From assembly GCF_900105925.1 (NCBI RefSeq), contig NZ_LT629791.1, positions 868,001 through 932,000 of the forward strand: a stretch of 64,000 nucleotides of DNA, in the 5' to 3' direction. Under the pieces are notes generated by a model that worked only from the letters and a program-made list of their open reading frames with translations, ran no database searches and had not been told where the DNA came from. The position numbers and the translations under genes were made by a program. Below, one piece after another: positions 14,700 to 22,262 of this stretch (the stretch's first letter is position 1; every line of letters starts with the position of its first letter). The DNA comes from Jiangella alkaliphila (lineage in GTDB: Bacteria > Actinomycetota > Actinomycetes > Jiangellales > Jiangellaceae).

Positions 14700-14756
14700 C
14701 TTGGAAAGCGTGTTGGGAGCAATCCCTCAGGGGTTCGAATCCCCTATCCTCCGCCA
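14700..14756 (+). other. Attachment site: 3' fragment of tRNA-Ser(GGA)
   Basis: The sequence matches the 3' half of a serine tRNA: anticodon loop CTTGGAA with anticodon GGA, the 3' anticodon strand AGCGT, a long variable arm (GTTGGGAGCAATCCC), T-arm AGGGGTTCGAATCCCCT, acceptor strand ATCCTCC, discriminator G and encoded CCA. The 5' side does not fit: the bases before the anticodon loop cannot pair fully, and no GGAGGAT acceptor strand lies within 100 bases upstream. This is the direct-repeat copy left at one end when an AICE inserts into a tRNA gene. Confidence 0.8.
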
Positions 14757-14762
14757 TGTGAT

Positions 14763-14808
14763 GAGTCGGGACATCGTTCAGGTCTGAGTCGCGACATCGT
14801 TCAGGTCG
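14763..14808. repeat. Two tandem 23-bp repeats beside the attachment site
   Basis: The core GACATCGTTCAGGTC occurs at 14770-14784 and 14793-14807 within a 23-base unit whose copies differ at about two positions. It begins seven bases outside the tRNA fragment. Repeats of this look occur at ends of IS481-like elements in actinobacteria, so it may be a transposon remnant. Regulatory binding sites are the alternative. Confidence 0.5.
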
Positions 14809-14996
14809 GGACGGGAGTTCGGCCAGCGGCCGGGCTCCCGTTGTTCGTTCTCCAGTAACAGTGCTAGATGGCCGAGGCTGCGCATATTGGCGCGGCCCGC
14901 GTCCAGACACGCCTGCCACCACTGGGTCGGGTCGTCGCTCCAGACCACCACCGCGCCGCTACCTTTCCGGCGGGCCGGGTTGATCACGGCGGCCAC
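14778..14996 (-). CDS. Possible small or remnant gene
   Basis: A 72-residue frame from GTG with strongly GC-biased third positions and plausible protein composition (VVWSDDPTQWWQACLDAGRA, then LGHLALLLENEQREPGRW). It starts 12 bases after the stop of the HNH gene and ends inside the tandem repeats, so its last residues come from repeat DNA. It may be a gene tail truncated when the AICE or another element inserted. No family recognised and no clear ribosome site. Confidence 0.3.
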   Translation of the reverse strand: MAAVINPARRKGSGAVVVWSDDPTQWWQACLDAGRANMRSLGHLALLLENEQREPGRWPNSRPDLNDVATQT

Positions 14997-15007
14997 CGCT
15001 GACAAGT

Positions 15008-16462
15008 TCAGAAGGGCGGCGTCTCAGCACATGCGGCCGCGGCCGTTTGAAGTGCTGGGGCCCACGGAGTGAGGACGGGTCCGATGACCTCGGGCTCGAC
15101 CGGGTAGTGGTGGCCGGCCGGGGTGGTCCACCAGGTGGTGCCGGCCGGGTCGGTGACGATCTGGTAGCCGTGCCAGGTCTTGGCGCGGTGGTGGCCGTCG
15201 TGCAGGGCCCAGGTGTTGTCGGGGCCGGTGGTGCCGCCCGCCGCGTAGGGGAGCTGGTGGTCGATCTCGGCCTCGGTGGCCGGTCGGTGGCACGTGACGA
15301 AGCGGCAGGTCCGGTCGCGGGCGACCACGTGGGCGGCGAGGTCGGCCGGTGGGCTGTAGGTGCTGCGCCCGTACTCGAGCAGGCGGCCTTCGACCGGGTC
15401 GGTGAGCAGCCGGCGCAGGGTGGCGTCGGCGGTGATGCGGCGCACGGCGGCGGCGGTGATCGGGCCGTATCCGTCGAGTTCGCCGGGTGCGTCGCCGGCG
15501 CCGGTGATGGTGTGGATGGGGACGGTGACGTGCACGGTGGCGGGTCTGCCGCGACGGCGGCCGAGAACGGCCGGCCCGGCAGGCTCGTCCGGGCCGGCGG
15601 TGTCGGCTGGCCCTGGTGTGTCGGGTGGTGTCGGCTGGCTCTGGTGTGTCGGGTTGCAGCAGCCGAGGTGGCCGGATTCCAGCGCGGTCCAGGCCAGCCC
15701 GGTGAGCAGGTCGAAGCGCAACTGGTCCAGCGTGCGGTCGTCGCCGCTGGTGCGGGCGTGCCGGGCGGCGGCGTCGGTGGCGACCCACAGTGCGGTGACG
15801 TCCTCGGCCGGCCCGCACAGGGTGAGGGTGGCCATGCCATCCTCACCACCGGCGCACGCGGGCTCGGGACGGCCGACGTGTCGGTGCTCGGCCGACAACC
15901 GGCGGCGGTCCTCCGCCGCGGCGGGGTCGGCGGCGATCACCTCGCGGCGCAGCCGCTGGTCGAGCACCCACCGGGTGCGCGTTTCGGCGTCGGGCAGCAC
16001 GACCGCCTCGACCCGGCGGCGCAGGATCGGGTCGGGGAGGCAGCGGGTGCGCTCGGCGATCAGCCGCGCCTTGTCCGCGTCGACGCGTCCCGCCTCGAGC
16101 GCGGCGAACGTGTCGGGGAGGTCCTCGGCCAGCTCAACGGCCAGCGCGACCCGCCCGGTCGCGCGGCCGGGCGTCCAGCGCAGCGCCAGGGAGATCTCAT
16201 CGCCGGCCGCCTGGACCGCTCGGTGCGTGTGCCCGGCGCCCAGTTCGTCCGGGGCATCGCAGCGCTGGTACTGCGGCTGAGCGGCCAGCTCGGCGAACAC
16301 CCGCAACAGCGCCGCCTCCTCGTGGGCGAGCTGACGCTGCCGCGCCTGCGCCACCACGACCAGCTCATGCGCCGACAACGCTGCGAGATCCACACCCGCC
16401 AGCGCCACCGACAACTCAGGCCCAGGCGGCAACGCGGCCACACGGTCGATCGGATCGGACAC
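15008..16462 (-). CDS. DUF222/HNH endonuclease-domain protein (13E12 family)
   Basis: 484-residue protein of the actinobacterial 13E12 repeat family. The DUF222 region spans about residues 30-280 (AQARQRQLAHEEAALLRVFAEL, then RVDADKARLIAERT). A Pro/Thr-rich linker with near-repeats (TPPDTPGPADTAGPDEPAGP) leads to the HNH nuclease: CRFVTCHRPATEAEIDHQLPYAAGGTT...NTWALHDGHHRAKTW, with the His-Asn-His order intact. These proteins are multicopy in actinobacteria, and a DNA-damage or mobile-element link is suspected but unproven. It lies just outside the AICE right end. Confidence 0.88.
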   Translation of the reverse strand: MSDPIDRVAALPPGPELSVALAGVDLAALSAHELVVVAQARQRQLAHEEAALLRVFAELAAQPQYQRCDAPDELGAGHTHRAVQAAGDEISLALRWTPGRATGRVALAVELAEDLPDTFAALEAGRVDADKARLIAERTRCLPDPILRRRVEAVVLPDAETRTRWVLDQRLRREVIAADPAAAEDRRRLSAEHRHVGRPEPACAGGEDGMATLTLCGPAEDVTALWVATDAAARHARTSGDDRTLDQLRFDLLTGLAWTALESGHLGCCNPTHQSQPTPPDTPGPADTAGPDEPAGPAVLGRRRGRPATVHVTVPIHTITGAGDAPGELDGYGPITAAAVRRITADATLRRLLTDPVEGRLLEYGRSTYSPPADLAAHVVARDRTCRFVTCHRPATEAEIDHQLPYAAGGTTGPDNTWALHDGHHRAKTWHGYQIVTDPAGTTWWTTPAGHHYPVEPEVIGPVLTPWAPALQTAAAACAETPPF

Positions 16463-16738
16463 CGCACATCACCTTCTCGTCCACGATGCGGCGCTCCCGC
16501 GTGAAGAGCGCATGCCACCCCGTTGACCCGCGTCGGGCTGGGGTGGACGACCGCAAGCACATGGAACGGCTGCGACCGTGGACGAGGTGAGAACACCTGG
16601 CGTGATGTCCTGCTTCGATGCCCGGGAACCCCTTGCCGCCGCTCCCGGTGACGGCATGTTGCTGAGAACAAGTGTATCGAACGCGCGCACTAATCACAAC
16701 CGCTGACCTGCTCAGGCCGGAAGGTCCCGGGCCGGGTC

Positions 16739-16768
16739 GGGGGCGCTGCGGTCGACCACAGCGCCCCT
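16739..16768 (-). terminator. Hairpin terminator after the GDPD gene
   Basis: GGGGCGCTG (16740-16748) pairs with CAGCGCCCC (16759-16767) around a loop that can pair further. It lies 20 bases past the minus-strand stop of the phosphodiesterase gene. The rest of 16463-16738, upstream of the HNH gene, shows no gene; it should contain that gene's promoter. Confidence 0.65.
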
Positions 16769-16786
16769 GACCTCAAGCGGGCCGGA

Positions 16787-17644
16787 TCAGCCGCGGCGAA
16801 GGATGTCGCGCAGCACCTGCGGATAGTTGGTGATGACGCCGTCGACCTGCCAGTTGATGGCCCGGCGCATGTCTTGACCGGCGTTGACGGTCCAGACGTG
16901 GATCTCCATGCCCTGAGCGTGGACCTGCTCGACCGTGGTCTGGTCGATCACGCCGAGGGCGGGATTGACCTGCTGTGCCCACGTCGCGGCGGCCGCGATG
17001 TCGAGCTCGGTCGGCTTGGTGCCGTAGAGCAGGCCGACGGGCACGTCGGCCGCCAGCTCTTTGTACGTACGCAACCACACGTGGTTGAAGGACTGGACGA
17101 CGACGCGGTCGGCACGCAGGGCACGGTTGAACGCCGGCAGCGAACGCAGTTCCTCGTCGAGATCGGCCTCGATGCCCGGATAGAGCTCCGGAGACTTCGG
17201 CTCCAGCAGCATGCCGGCCCGGCTTCCGACGGCGTTGACCCACTCGGCGAGCGTGGGCACCCGTTCGCCGGCGAACTCCGGGGCGAACCACGAACCCGCG
17301 TCGAGCTGCTTGATCTCCGCGAGAGTGAAGTCCCGGACGTTCCAGGGTGCGCGGTCCGGGAAGACCTCCTCGACGTCGGTGGTCCGGGCCAGGGTCAGGT
17401 CATGCATGATCACCAACACGCCGTCGCGCGTGCGCTGGATGTCGTTCTCGACGACATCCGACTTCTGGGCGATCGACAGCCGGACGGCCGCCAGGGTGTT
17501 CTCCGGCGCGACACCCGATGAGCCACGGTGCGCGATCACGTCGACACCCGGATCGGCCGTGCCGGCGGTGGCGGGCACGGTCGCGGCCAGGAGCGGTGCT
17601 GTCGCCACGAGGACAACACCGAGCGCGCGCAAGATGCGAGACAT
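16787..17644 (-). CDS. Secreted glycerophosphodiester phosphodiesterase
   Basis: Hydrolyses glycerophosphodiesters to glycerol-3-phosphate and an alcohol. 285 residues with a Sec signal peptide (ALGVVLVATAPLLAATVPATA, cleavage near ATAGTA). The TIM-barrel GDPD signature is complete: VIAHRGSSGVAPENT with the catalytic His and the Glu, VENDIQRTRDGVLVIMHD with the second His and metal ligands, LLEPKSP, VQSFNH, and the C-terminal VWTVNAGQDMRRAINWQVDGVITNYP. The usual Glu-x-Asp motif reads E-N-D here. Probably scavenges phosphate or turns over teichoic acid outside the cell. Single transcription unit with a terminator. Confidence 0.9.
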   Translation of the reverse strand: MSRILRALGVVLVATAPLLAATVPATAGTADPGVDVIAHRGSSGVAPENTLAAVRLSIAQKSDVVENDIQRTRDGVLVIMHDLTLARTTDVEEVFPDRAPWNVRDFTLAEIKQLDAGSWFAPEFAGERVPTLAEWVNAVGSRAGMLLEPKSPELYPGIEADLDEELRSLPAFNRALRADRVVVQSFNHVWLRTYKELAADVPVGLLYGTKPTELDIAAAATWAQQVNPALGVIDQTTVEQVHAQGMEIHVWTVNAGQDMRRAINWQVDGVITNYPQVLRDILRRG

Positions 17645-17738
17645 GGAGGTCTCCTTCCGATGGGGGTGGATTCCGGACGGAACGCCCGGAATCTCGCTCG
17701 ACCTTTACGCATCGACCGGAACGTCCGGTGACGGTTGG

Positions 17739-18545
17739 TCAAAGCTGCTGTGACGCTCCGGCGGCTCCGGTGAGGAACTCGCGAACCACCGCCGCGGTCT
17801 CGGCGGCGGAGATGGTGTGATCCGCGCCGCCGTCGACGGTGACGTAGCGGGCGTTGGGGAGCAGGGACGGGAGCGCCTCGGCCGTCCGCCGCAGGACGGG
17901 CCAGGTGTCGGCGCCGGCCAGGACCAGCACGGGCAGCTCCACGGCCCGCATCTCCGGCGTCGGGCGGTCGTATGGGCGGCCCGTCACCGTCGCGTCGTAG
18001 ACGACGGTGTGGGCGATGGCCTCGAGCGCGGGGAAGAACGGCGCCTGCCTGATCCCGGCGACCATCTCGGGCGGCAGGCCGATCCCCTCCAGCTGGAAGG
18101 TCGTCACGGCGTCCGCGCGGCGCCCGGCGGTGACCAGGGCGGCGAGCCGCGACGGCAGGTCGGCGGGGCGCCGGTCGGCGTCGTCCAGGGCGAAGGGAAC
18201 CTCGTACATGACCAGCGACGTCACCGGCAGACCCCACGAGGCGGCCACCAGGCCCAGGTTCGCACCGGACGAGAAGCCGAACACGGCCGCCGAGCCGCCG
18301 ACGGCCGACAGGACGGCGGCGAGGTCCTCGATCTCGCGATCGACGGCATAGGGCAGGGTGTCGCCGCTGTCGCCGCGGCCGCGCCGGTCGTAGCAGACGA
18401 CGGTGTGCGACGACGCCAGCGCGGCGGCCACCGGGGCCAGCGTGTGCCGGTCGTTGAAGGCGCCGGACACGAAGACGATCGGCGAGCCGGAGCCGTCCTG
18501 GTCGTAGGCGATCGTGGTGCCGTCGGCGGAGGTGGTGGTGAACAT
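17739..18545 (-). CDS. Alpha/beta hydrolase
   Basis: 268-residue alpha/beta-hydrolase-fold protein without a signal peptide. The oxyanion region is IVFVSGAFNDRH, the next strand is VVCYDRRGRGDSGDT, the nucleophile elbow is GFSSGAN (Ser), and the late catalytic residues are in LPVLVLAGADTWPV (Asp) and DGGADHTI (His). The substrate cannot be deduced. It is divergent from the YCII/sigma pair with about 70 bases between starts. ATG at 18545 chosen for the conserved MFTTTSADGTTIAY opening and the ribosome site AAGGAGC. Such hydrolases are frequent next to ECF-type sigma genes, so co-regulation is possible. Confidence 0.85.
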   Translation of the reverse strand: MFTTTSADGTTIAYDQDGSGSPIVFVSGAFNDRHTLAPVAAALASSHTVVCYDRRGRGDSGDTLPYAVDREIEDLAAVLSAVGGSAAVFGFSSGANLGLVAASWGLPVTSLVMYEVPFALDDADRRPADLPSRLAALVTAGRRADAVTTFQLEGIGLPPEMVAGIRQAPFFPALEAIAHTVVYDATVTGRPYDRPTPEMRAVELPVLVLAGADTWPVLRRTAEALPSLLPNARYVTVDGGADHTISAAETAAVVREFLTGAAGASQQL

Positions 18546-18614
18546 GGGTGCTCCTTGAAAGTCGGTATCGACGGGTCGACCCCACGACGAACGGGATGGC
18601 GCACGATGGACACC

Positions 18615-18959
18615 ATGAGCCAGCCGATTCGGTACCTTCTGCTGATCAGCGCCGACGAGGACCGTGAGAAAGAGATTGTCGACGACGACGGGCTGCGCAG
18701 GTTCCACGAGTGGATGGCCGACCTCGAGCGACGCGGGGTGCTGCGGGCGCACGAGGGCCTGCACCCGAGCCGGACGGCGACGACAGTACGGGTGCGCGAC
18801 GGCGACGTGCTGCGGACCGACGGTCCGTTCATGGAGACGAAGGACCAGGTCGGCGGCTTCGCACTGATCGAGTGCGCCGGCCTGGACGAAGCGGTCGAGA
18901 TCGCCGCGGGCCACCCCGCCGCCCGATTCGGGCAGGTCGAGATCCGCCCGGTCCGATGA
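18615..18959 (+). CDS. YCII/DGPF-domain protein
   Basis: 114-residue YCII-fold protein with the DGPF signature (RTDGPFMETKDQVGGFALIEC) and the usual opening RYLLLISADED. These proteins are partners of ECF42-type sigma factors in actinobacteria and may sense a metabolite or influence sigma activity. The stop overlaps the sigma ATG by four bases, so the pair is co-translated. ATG at 18615 is used; an ATG nine bases earlier is in frame. It should act in the cytoplasm. Confidence 0.88.
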   Translation: MSQPIRYLLLISADEDREKEIVDDDGLRRFHEWMADLERRGVLRAHEGLHPSRTATTVRVRDGDVLRTDGPFMETKDQVGGFALIECAGLDEAVEIAAGHPAARFGQVEIRPVR

Positions 18960-20257
18960 ACGAGGCGGACGTCGGCGCCGCCGTCGCCGAGGCGTTCCGG
19001 GACGAGTGGGGCCGCATCGTCGCGACGCTGATCGCCCGGACCGGCGACTGGGATCTGGCCGAGGAGGCCACGGCCGACGCGTTCGCCGCCGCCCTGGAGA
19101 CCTGGCCGCGCGACGGCGTCCCGGACCGCCCCGGCGCCTGGCTGACCACGACGGCGCGGCACCGCGCGCTGGATCGCCTGCGCCGGGCGAAGGCCGGCAA
19201 CGCGAAGCTGCGGCTGGTCGCCGCGACGGCGGATGAGCCGTCCGGAGCGAGCGACCAGGGCGGCGAGCCCGACGACGACCGGTTGCGCCTCCTCTACACG
19301 TGCTGCCATCCGGCGCTGGCGTTCGAGGCACAGGTCGCGCTCGCGCTGCGCACGCTGACCGGCCTGACGACGACGGAGATCGCCCGGGCGTTCCTGGTGC
19401 CCGAGGCGACGATGGCCAAGCGACTGGTCCGAGCGAAGGGCAAGATCCGCGCCGCCGGCATCCCGTACCGCGTGCCGCCACCGGACCGGCTGCCCGAGCG
19501 CACGAACGCGGTCCTCGGGGTCGTCTACCTGCTGTTCAACGAGGGCTACGGTGCCACCAGCGGTGACGGCCTGATGCGGCCGGAGCTCACCCGCGAGGCG
19601 CTCCGGCTGGCCACGCTGATCACGGAACTGCTGCCGGAACAGCCCGAGCCGCTCGGCCTGCTCGCGCTGCTCCGACTGCACGACGCGCGCGCCGCGACCC
19701 GCACGGGCGACGGCGGTGAGCTGGTCCCGCTGGAGGAACAGGACCGCCGCCGCTGGGACCGCGCGGCCGTTACCGGCGCCGTCGAGTTGCTGCGGCGGGC
19801 GCTGACGCACGAGCGGCCCGGCCCGTACCAACTGCAGGCGATGATCGCGGCCTGCCACGCGGTCGCCGTCCAACCGGAGGACACCGACTGGCCGCGCATC
19901 GTCCGGCTCTACGACCAGCTGCTCGAGCACCAGCCGACGCCGGTGGTGCGGCTGAACCGGGCGGTCGCGGTCGCGATGGCGGACGGTCCGGCCGCGGGTC
20001 TCGCGCAGGTCGACGCCGTCGCGGCCGAGCTCGACGGCTACCCGCTGCTGTCCGCCACCCGCGCCGACCTGCTCCGCCGCGCCGGCGACAGCGCCGCGGC
20101 CGCGGCTCAATACCGCGCGGCACTCGCGGGAGCCGGCAACGACGGCGAGCGCCGCTACCTCGCCCGGCGGCTGGCCGAGCTGGACCGGACGGCGGCGCCC
20201 CCGCCGCACGGCGGCAACGGAGATCATCAGCCACGCTCGGCACCTGGAACGGCATAA
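18956..20257 (+). CDS. ECF42-type RNA polymerase sigma factor with C-terminal TPR-like extension
   Basis: 433-residue extracytoplasmic-function sigma factor. Region 2 is WDLAEEATADAFAAALETWPRDG, with RPGAWLTTTARHRALDRLRR; region 4 contains LTTTEIARAFLVPEATMAKRLVRAKGKI. The long C-terminal half (VVYLLFNEGYGAT onward) is the helical, TPR-like extension that marks this group (DUF6596), ending in YRAALAGAGNDGERRYLARRLAEL. ECF42 factors lack a classical anti-sigma and are encoded with YCII proteins, as here. The regulon cannot be predicted; autoregulation of the pair is likely. Confidence 0.9.
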   Translation: MNEADVGAAVAEAFRDEWGRIVATLIARTGDWDLAEEATADAFAAALETWPRDGVPDRPGAWLTTTARHRALDRLRRAKAGNAKLRLVAATADEPSGASDQGGEPDDDRLRLLYTCCHPALAFEAQVALALRTLTGLTTTEIARAFLVPEATMAKRLVRAKGKIRAAGIPYRVPPPDRLPERTNAVLGVVYLLFNEGYGATSGDGLMRPELTREALRLATLITELLPEQPEPLGLLALLRLHDARAATRTGDGGELVPLEEQDRRRWDRAAVTGAVELLRRALTHERPGPYQLQAMIAACHAVAVQPEDTDWPRIVRLYDQLLEHQPTPVVRLNRAVAVAMADGPAAGLAQVDAVAAELDGYPLLSATRADLLRRAGDSAAAAAQYRAALAGAGNDGERRYLARRLAELDRTAAPPPHGGNGDHQPRSAPGTA

Positions 20258-20296
20258 TGCCTGGCGAAACGGCGCCCGCAGTTTAGACTGCGCTAG

Positions 20297-20602
20297 GTGA
20301 TTTTCAAGCGCGTCGGAGACGGCAAGCCCTACCCGGAGCACGATACGGGTCTGCGGGCGTGGGCCGAGCTCCCCCCGCGCCAGATCCGCCTGGACGAGCT
20401 GGTCACCACCAAGCGCACGTTGTACCTCGAGGCCCTGCTCGCCGACGACTCCACGTTCTACGGCGACCTCTTCGCCCACGTGGTCGAGTGGCGCGGCGAG
20501 CTGTACCTCGAGGACGGTCTGCACCGTGCGCTTCGCGCGGCGCTGCAGCAGCGGCCGGTGATCCACGCCCGCGTCCTCCTGCTCCCGAACACCGAGGCAT
20601 GA
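20297..20602 (+). CDS. Conserved actinobacterial protein, ParB-nuclease-like N-terminus
   Basis: 101 residues from GTG. The sequence RQIRLDELVTTKRTLYLEALL, DSTFYGDLFAHVVEW and LYLEDGLHRALRAALQQRPVIHARVL recalls a small, highly conserved actinobacterial family sometimes labelled VapB-like antitoxin. The EDGLHR segment looks like the ParB/Srx-type nucleotide-binding DGxHR motif. No toxin gene is adjacent; the neighbour is a LytR_C protein, a pairing that I recall as conserved. Function unknown. Confidence 0.75.
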   Translation: MIFKRVGDGKPYPEHDTGLRAWAELPPRQIRLDELVTTKRTLYLEALLADDSTFYGDLFAHVVEWRGELYLEDGLHRALRAALQQRPVIHARVLLLPNTEA

Positions 20603-20686
20603 CCTGCGGAAACGGGACATTCGCAGCTAGGCTGAACGCATCACACCCCCTGTCCACGCGGCCCCGCCGCCTACCCCGGAGCACGT

Positions 20687-21244
20687 ATGGCGTTCGAGGA
20701 TGAGCAGCTGACCGAGGAGGAGGCCGCCCGCAGGCATCACTGGCGGCGCATCCGCACCTCGGTGACACTGCTGGTCCTGATCGGCGTGGTCATCGGCGCC
20801 GCCTGGTACAGCTGGGCCAACGTCGTCGAGGACGACGAGTCGACCGCCGGGTCGACCGGCCAGCCGTGTGCACCGGGCCAGCCGACGGCGGCGCCCGCGC
20901 CGGCCGAGGTGCAGGTGAACGTGTACAACGCCACCGATCGCAGCGGGCTGGCCTCATCCGTTGCCCGGCTGGTCCGCGAGCGCGGCTTCGTCGTGGTCGA
21001 CGTCGACAACGACCCGCTGGAGCGCTCCGTCACCGGGACGGCCGAGGTGCGGTCGCGGACCGACGACCAGGCCGCCGCCGAGCTCGTCGCGACTCTCGTG
21101 CCAGGCGCGGTGTACGTGCCGGACGAGCGCACGGAGGCGACCATCGACCTCGTGCTCGGCGACGCGTTCGAGGCGCTGGCCGACCCGGCGGCGCCGCCCG
21201 CGGCCCCGGCGGCTGAGCTGCCGCCCTGCACGGCCGCGCCCTGA
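20687..21244 (+). CDS. LytR_C domain membrane protein
   Basis: 185-residue protein with a short cytoplasmic N-terminus, one membrane helix (VTLLVLIGVVIGAAWYSWA, about residues 25-43), a Pro/Ala linker and an extracytoplasmic LytR_C (LytR/CpsA/Psr C-terminal) domain, VQVNVYNATDRSGLASSVARLVRERGF to DLVLGDAFEAL. The domain often occurs at the end of phosphotransferases that attach teichoic acid or arabinogalactan; here it stands alone. It probably acts at the cell wall. Followed within 10 bases by an insertion sequence. Confidence 0.86.
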   Translation: MAFEDEQLTEEEAARRHHWRRIRTSVTLLVLIGVVIGAAWYSWANVVEDDESTAGSTGQPCAPGQPTAAPAPAEVQVNVYNATDRSGLASSVARLVRERGFVVVDVDNDPLERSVTGTAEVRSRTDDQAAAELVATLVPGAVYVPDERTEATIDLVLGDAFEALADPAAPPAAPAAELPPCTAAP

Positions 21245-21250
21245 CACCCC

Positions 21251-22262
21251 CTAGATGACCTATTCCAAGGGGTCAGTGGTCGTATGCGAGAAGGGATCGT
21301 TTGATCGGTTGGCCGGTGCGGTCGTTGTGCCAGATCGCCGCGGTCAGTGCCAGGACGCGTTGCGCGACGCGGACCCAGACCCCGGTCGGGGTGTGCCCGC
21401 CGTGTCGTTCCAGGTCCAGTTGGCCCTTGAACGTGTCGTTGATCGACTCGATGACCTGCCGCAACGGTTTGAAGAAGCGGACTCCGGCGCGTGGGCGTTC
21501 GCCCTTGCGGGCCGGGCGCAGCAGGTCCAGGCCGGCCTCGGCAAGCGCTGCTTCGAACTGGCGGCCGTAGTAGTTCTTGTCCGCGATCACGACCTGCCCG
21601 ACGCGGGCGGTGCTCAGGTCGGGATCGGCGCCGAGCATGCCCAGCAGGGTCTGGCGTTCGTCGGCCTTCGCGCCGGTCAGGGCGAACCCGACCGGCAGCC
21701 CGTGCAGCGTGCACAGCAGGTGCAGCCGCAGTCCCCAGAAGAACCTGGAATGGGAGGCGCAGTAGCCGTACTCTGCCCACCCGGCCAGGTCCGAACGCTG
21801 CACCGTCTCCTTCGACCGGCCGCATTCGACCGGGGTGGAATCGACCACCCAGACGTCATCGGTCCACAAGCTGGTGTCGCGGGCCAGCGCCCCGACCAGC
21901 CAGCCGATCGTGTCGGCCAGCCGCCGCAGCCGCTTGTTGTAGCCGGGCTGCTGCGGCAAACACGGGAACAAATGCCGCAGGTGAGCGCGCGCATGACGCA
22001 GCCAGCGCGCTTCGGAGGTGAAGCCCAGCAGCGCCTGCATCACCGCCAACGTGACCAGCTCAGCGTCGCTGATCTTCGGTTCGATCCCCACCCGCGGCCG
22101 CCACGGCAACCGGTGCGGAGATTCGATCAACAGGTCATCGACCGTCACGTACAGTGCAGTCGCGAGGGTGTCCAGGTCTGTCTTCACAAACCGATCTTGG
22201 ACACCCTCGCCCATGCCACTGCCTCACGACACGCACCCGACCCCTTGGAACAGGTCATCTAG
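21251..22262. mobile_element. IS982-type insertion sequence
   Basis: A 1.0-kb element with a single transposase gene on the minus strand. Terminal inverted repeats occupy 21251-21274 and 22239-22262, differing at one of 24 positions; the left one contains ATGACCTATTCCAAGGGGTC. Both repeats start with the palindrome CTAG, which may instead be a 4-bp target duplication, making the element 21255-22258. It sits between two convergent genes; the right CTAG supplies the stop codon of the antiporter gene. The reading frame is intact, so the copy may be active. Confidence 0.85.
21273..22214 (-). CDS. IS982-family transposase
   Basis: 313-residue DDE transposase. The N-terminal region has TDLDTLATALYVTVDD and PKISDAELVTLAVMQALLGF, then PGYNKRLRRLADTIGWLV. 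The catalytic core shows WVVDSTPVECGRS (first Asp), GQVVIADKNYYG (second Asp) and a Glu in RQVIESINDTFKGQLDLE. The C-terminus HNDRTGQPIKRSLLAYDH is the characteristic actinobacterial IS982 ending. The gene fills the element and its stop lies just inside the left repeat. No frameshift or internal stop is present. Confidence 0.9.
   Translation of the reverse strand: MGEGVQDRFVKTDLDTLATALYVTVDDLLIESPHRLPWRPRVGIEPKISDAELVTLAVMQALLGFTSEARWLRHARAHLRHLFPCLPQQPGYNKRLRRLADTIGWLVGALARDTSLWTDDVWVVDSTPVECGRSKETVQRSDLAGWAEYGYCASHSRFFWGLRLHLLCTLHGLPVGFALTGAKADERQTLLGMLGADPDLSTARVGQVVIADKNYYGRQFEAALAEAGLDLLRPARKGERPRAGVRFFKPLRQVIESINDTFKGQLDLERHGGHTPTGVWVRVAQRVLALTAAIWHNDRTGQPIKRSLLAYDH

Larger units (their letters stand above)
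1..14756. mobile_element. AICE (pSAM2-type integrative and conjugative element), left end outside the window
   Basis: The segment carries the full AICE gene set: integrase, excisionase, RepSA-type initiator, FtsK-type transfer protein, KorSA-like repressor and Pra-like activator. It ends on the right at a 3' tRNA-Ser fragment. The integrase is cut by the window edge, so the left attachment site and the intact tRNA are not seen. Such elements excise, replicate by rolling circle and transfer double-stranded DNA through a single Tra pump. Cargo at 7.7-12.5 kb has visibly lower GC and different codon use from the core. The right boundary rests on the tRNA fragment alone. Confidence 0.85.

Noticed and set aside
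14660-14756. A complete functional tRNA-Ser at the right end of the AICE
   Set aside because: No 5' acceptor strand GGAGGAT or D-arm is found upstream, and the anticodon stem is unpaired on the 5' side, so only a 3' fragment is present.
16640-16690. SOS (LexA) box upstream of the HNH/DUF222 gene
   Set aside because: A TTCGATACAC...GTTCTC pattern is present but the half-site spacing is one base off and several consensus positions fail.
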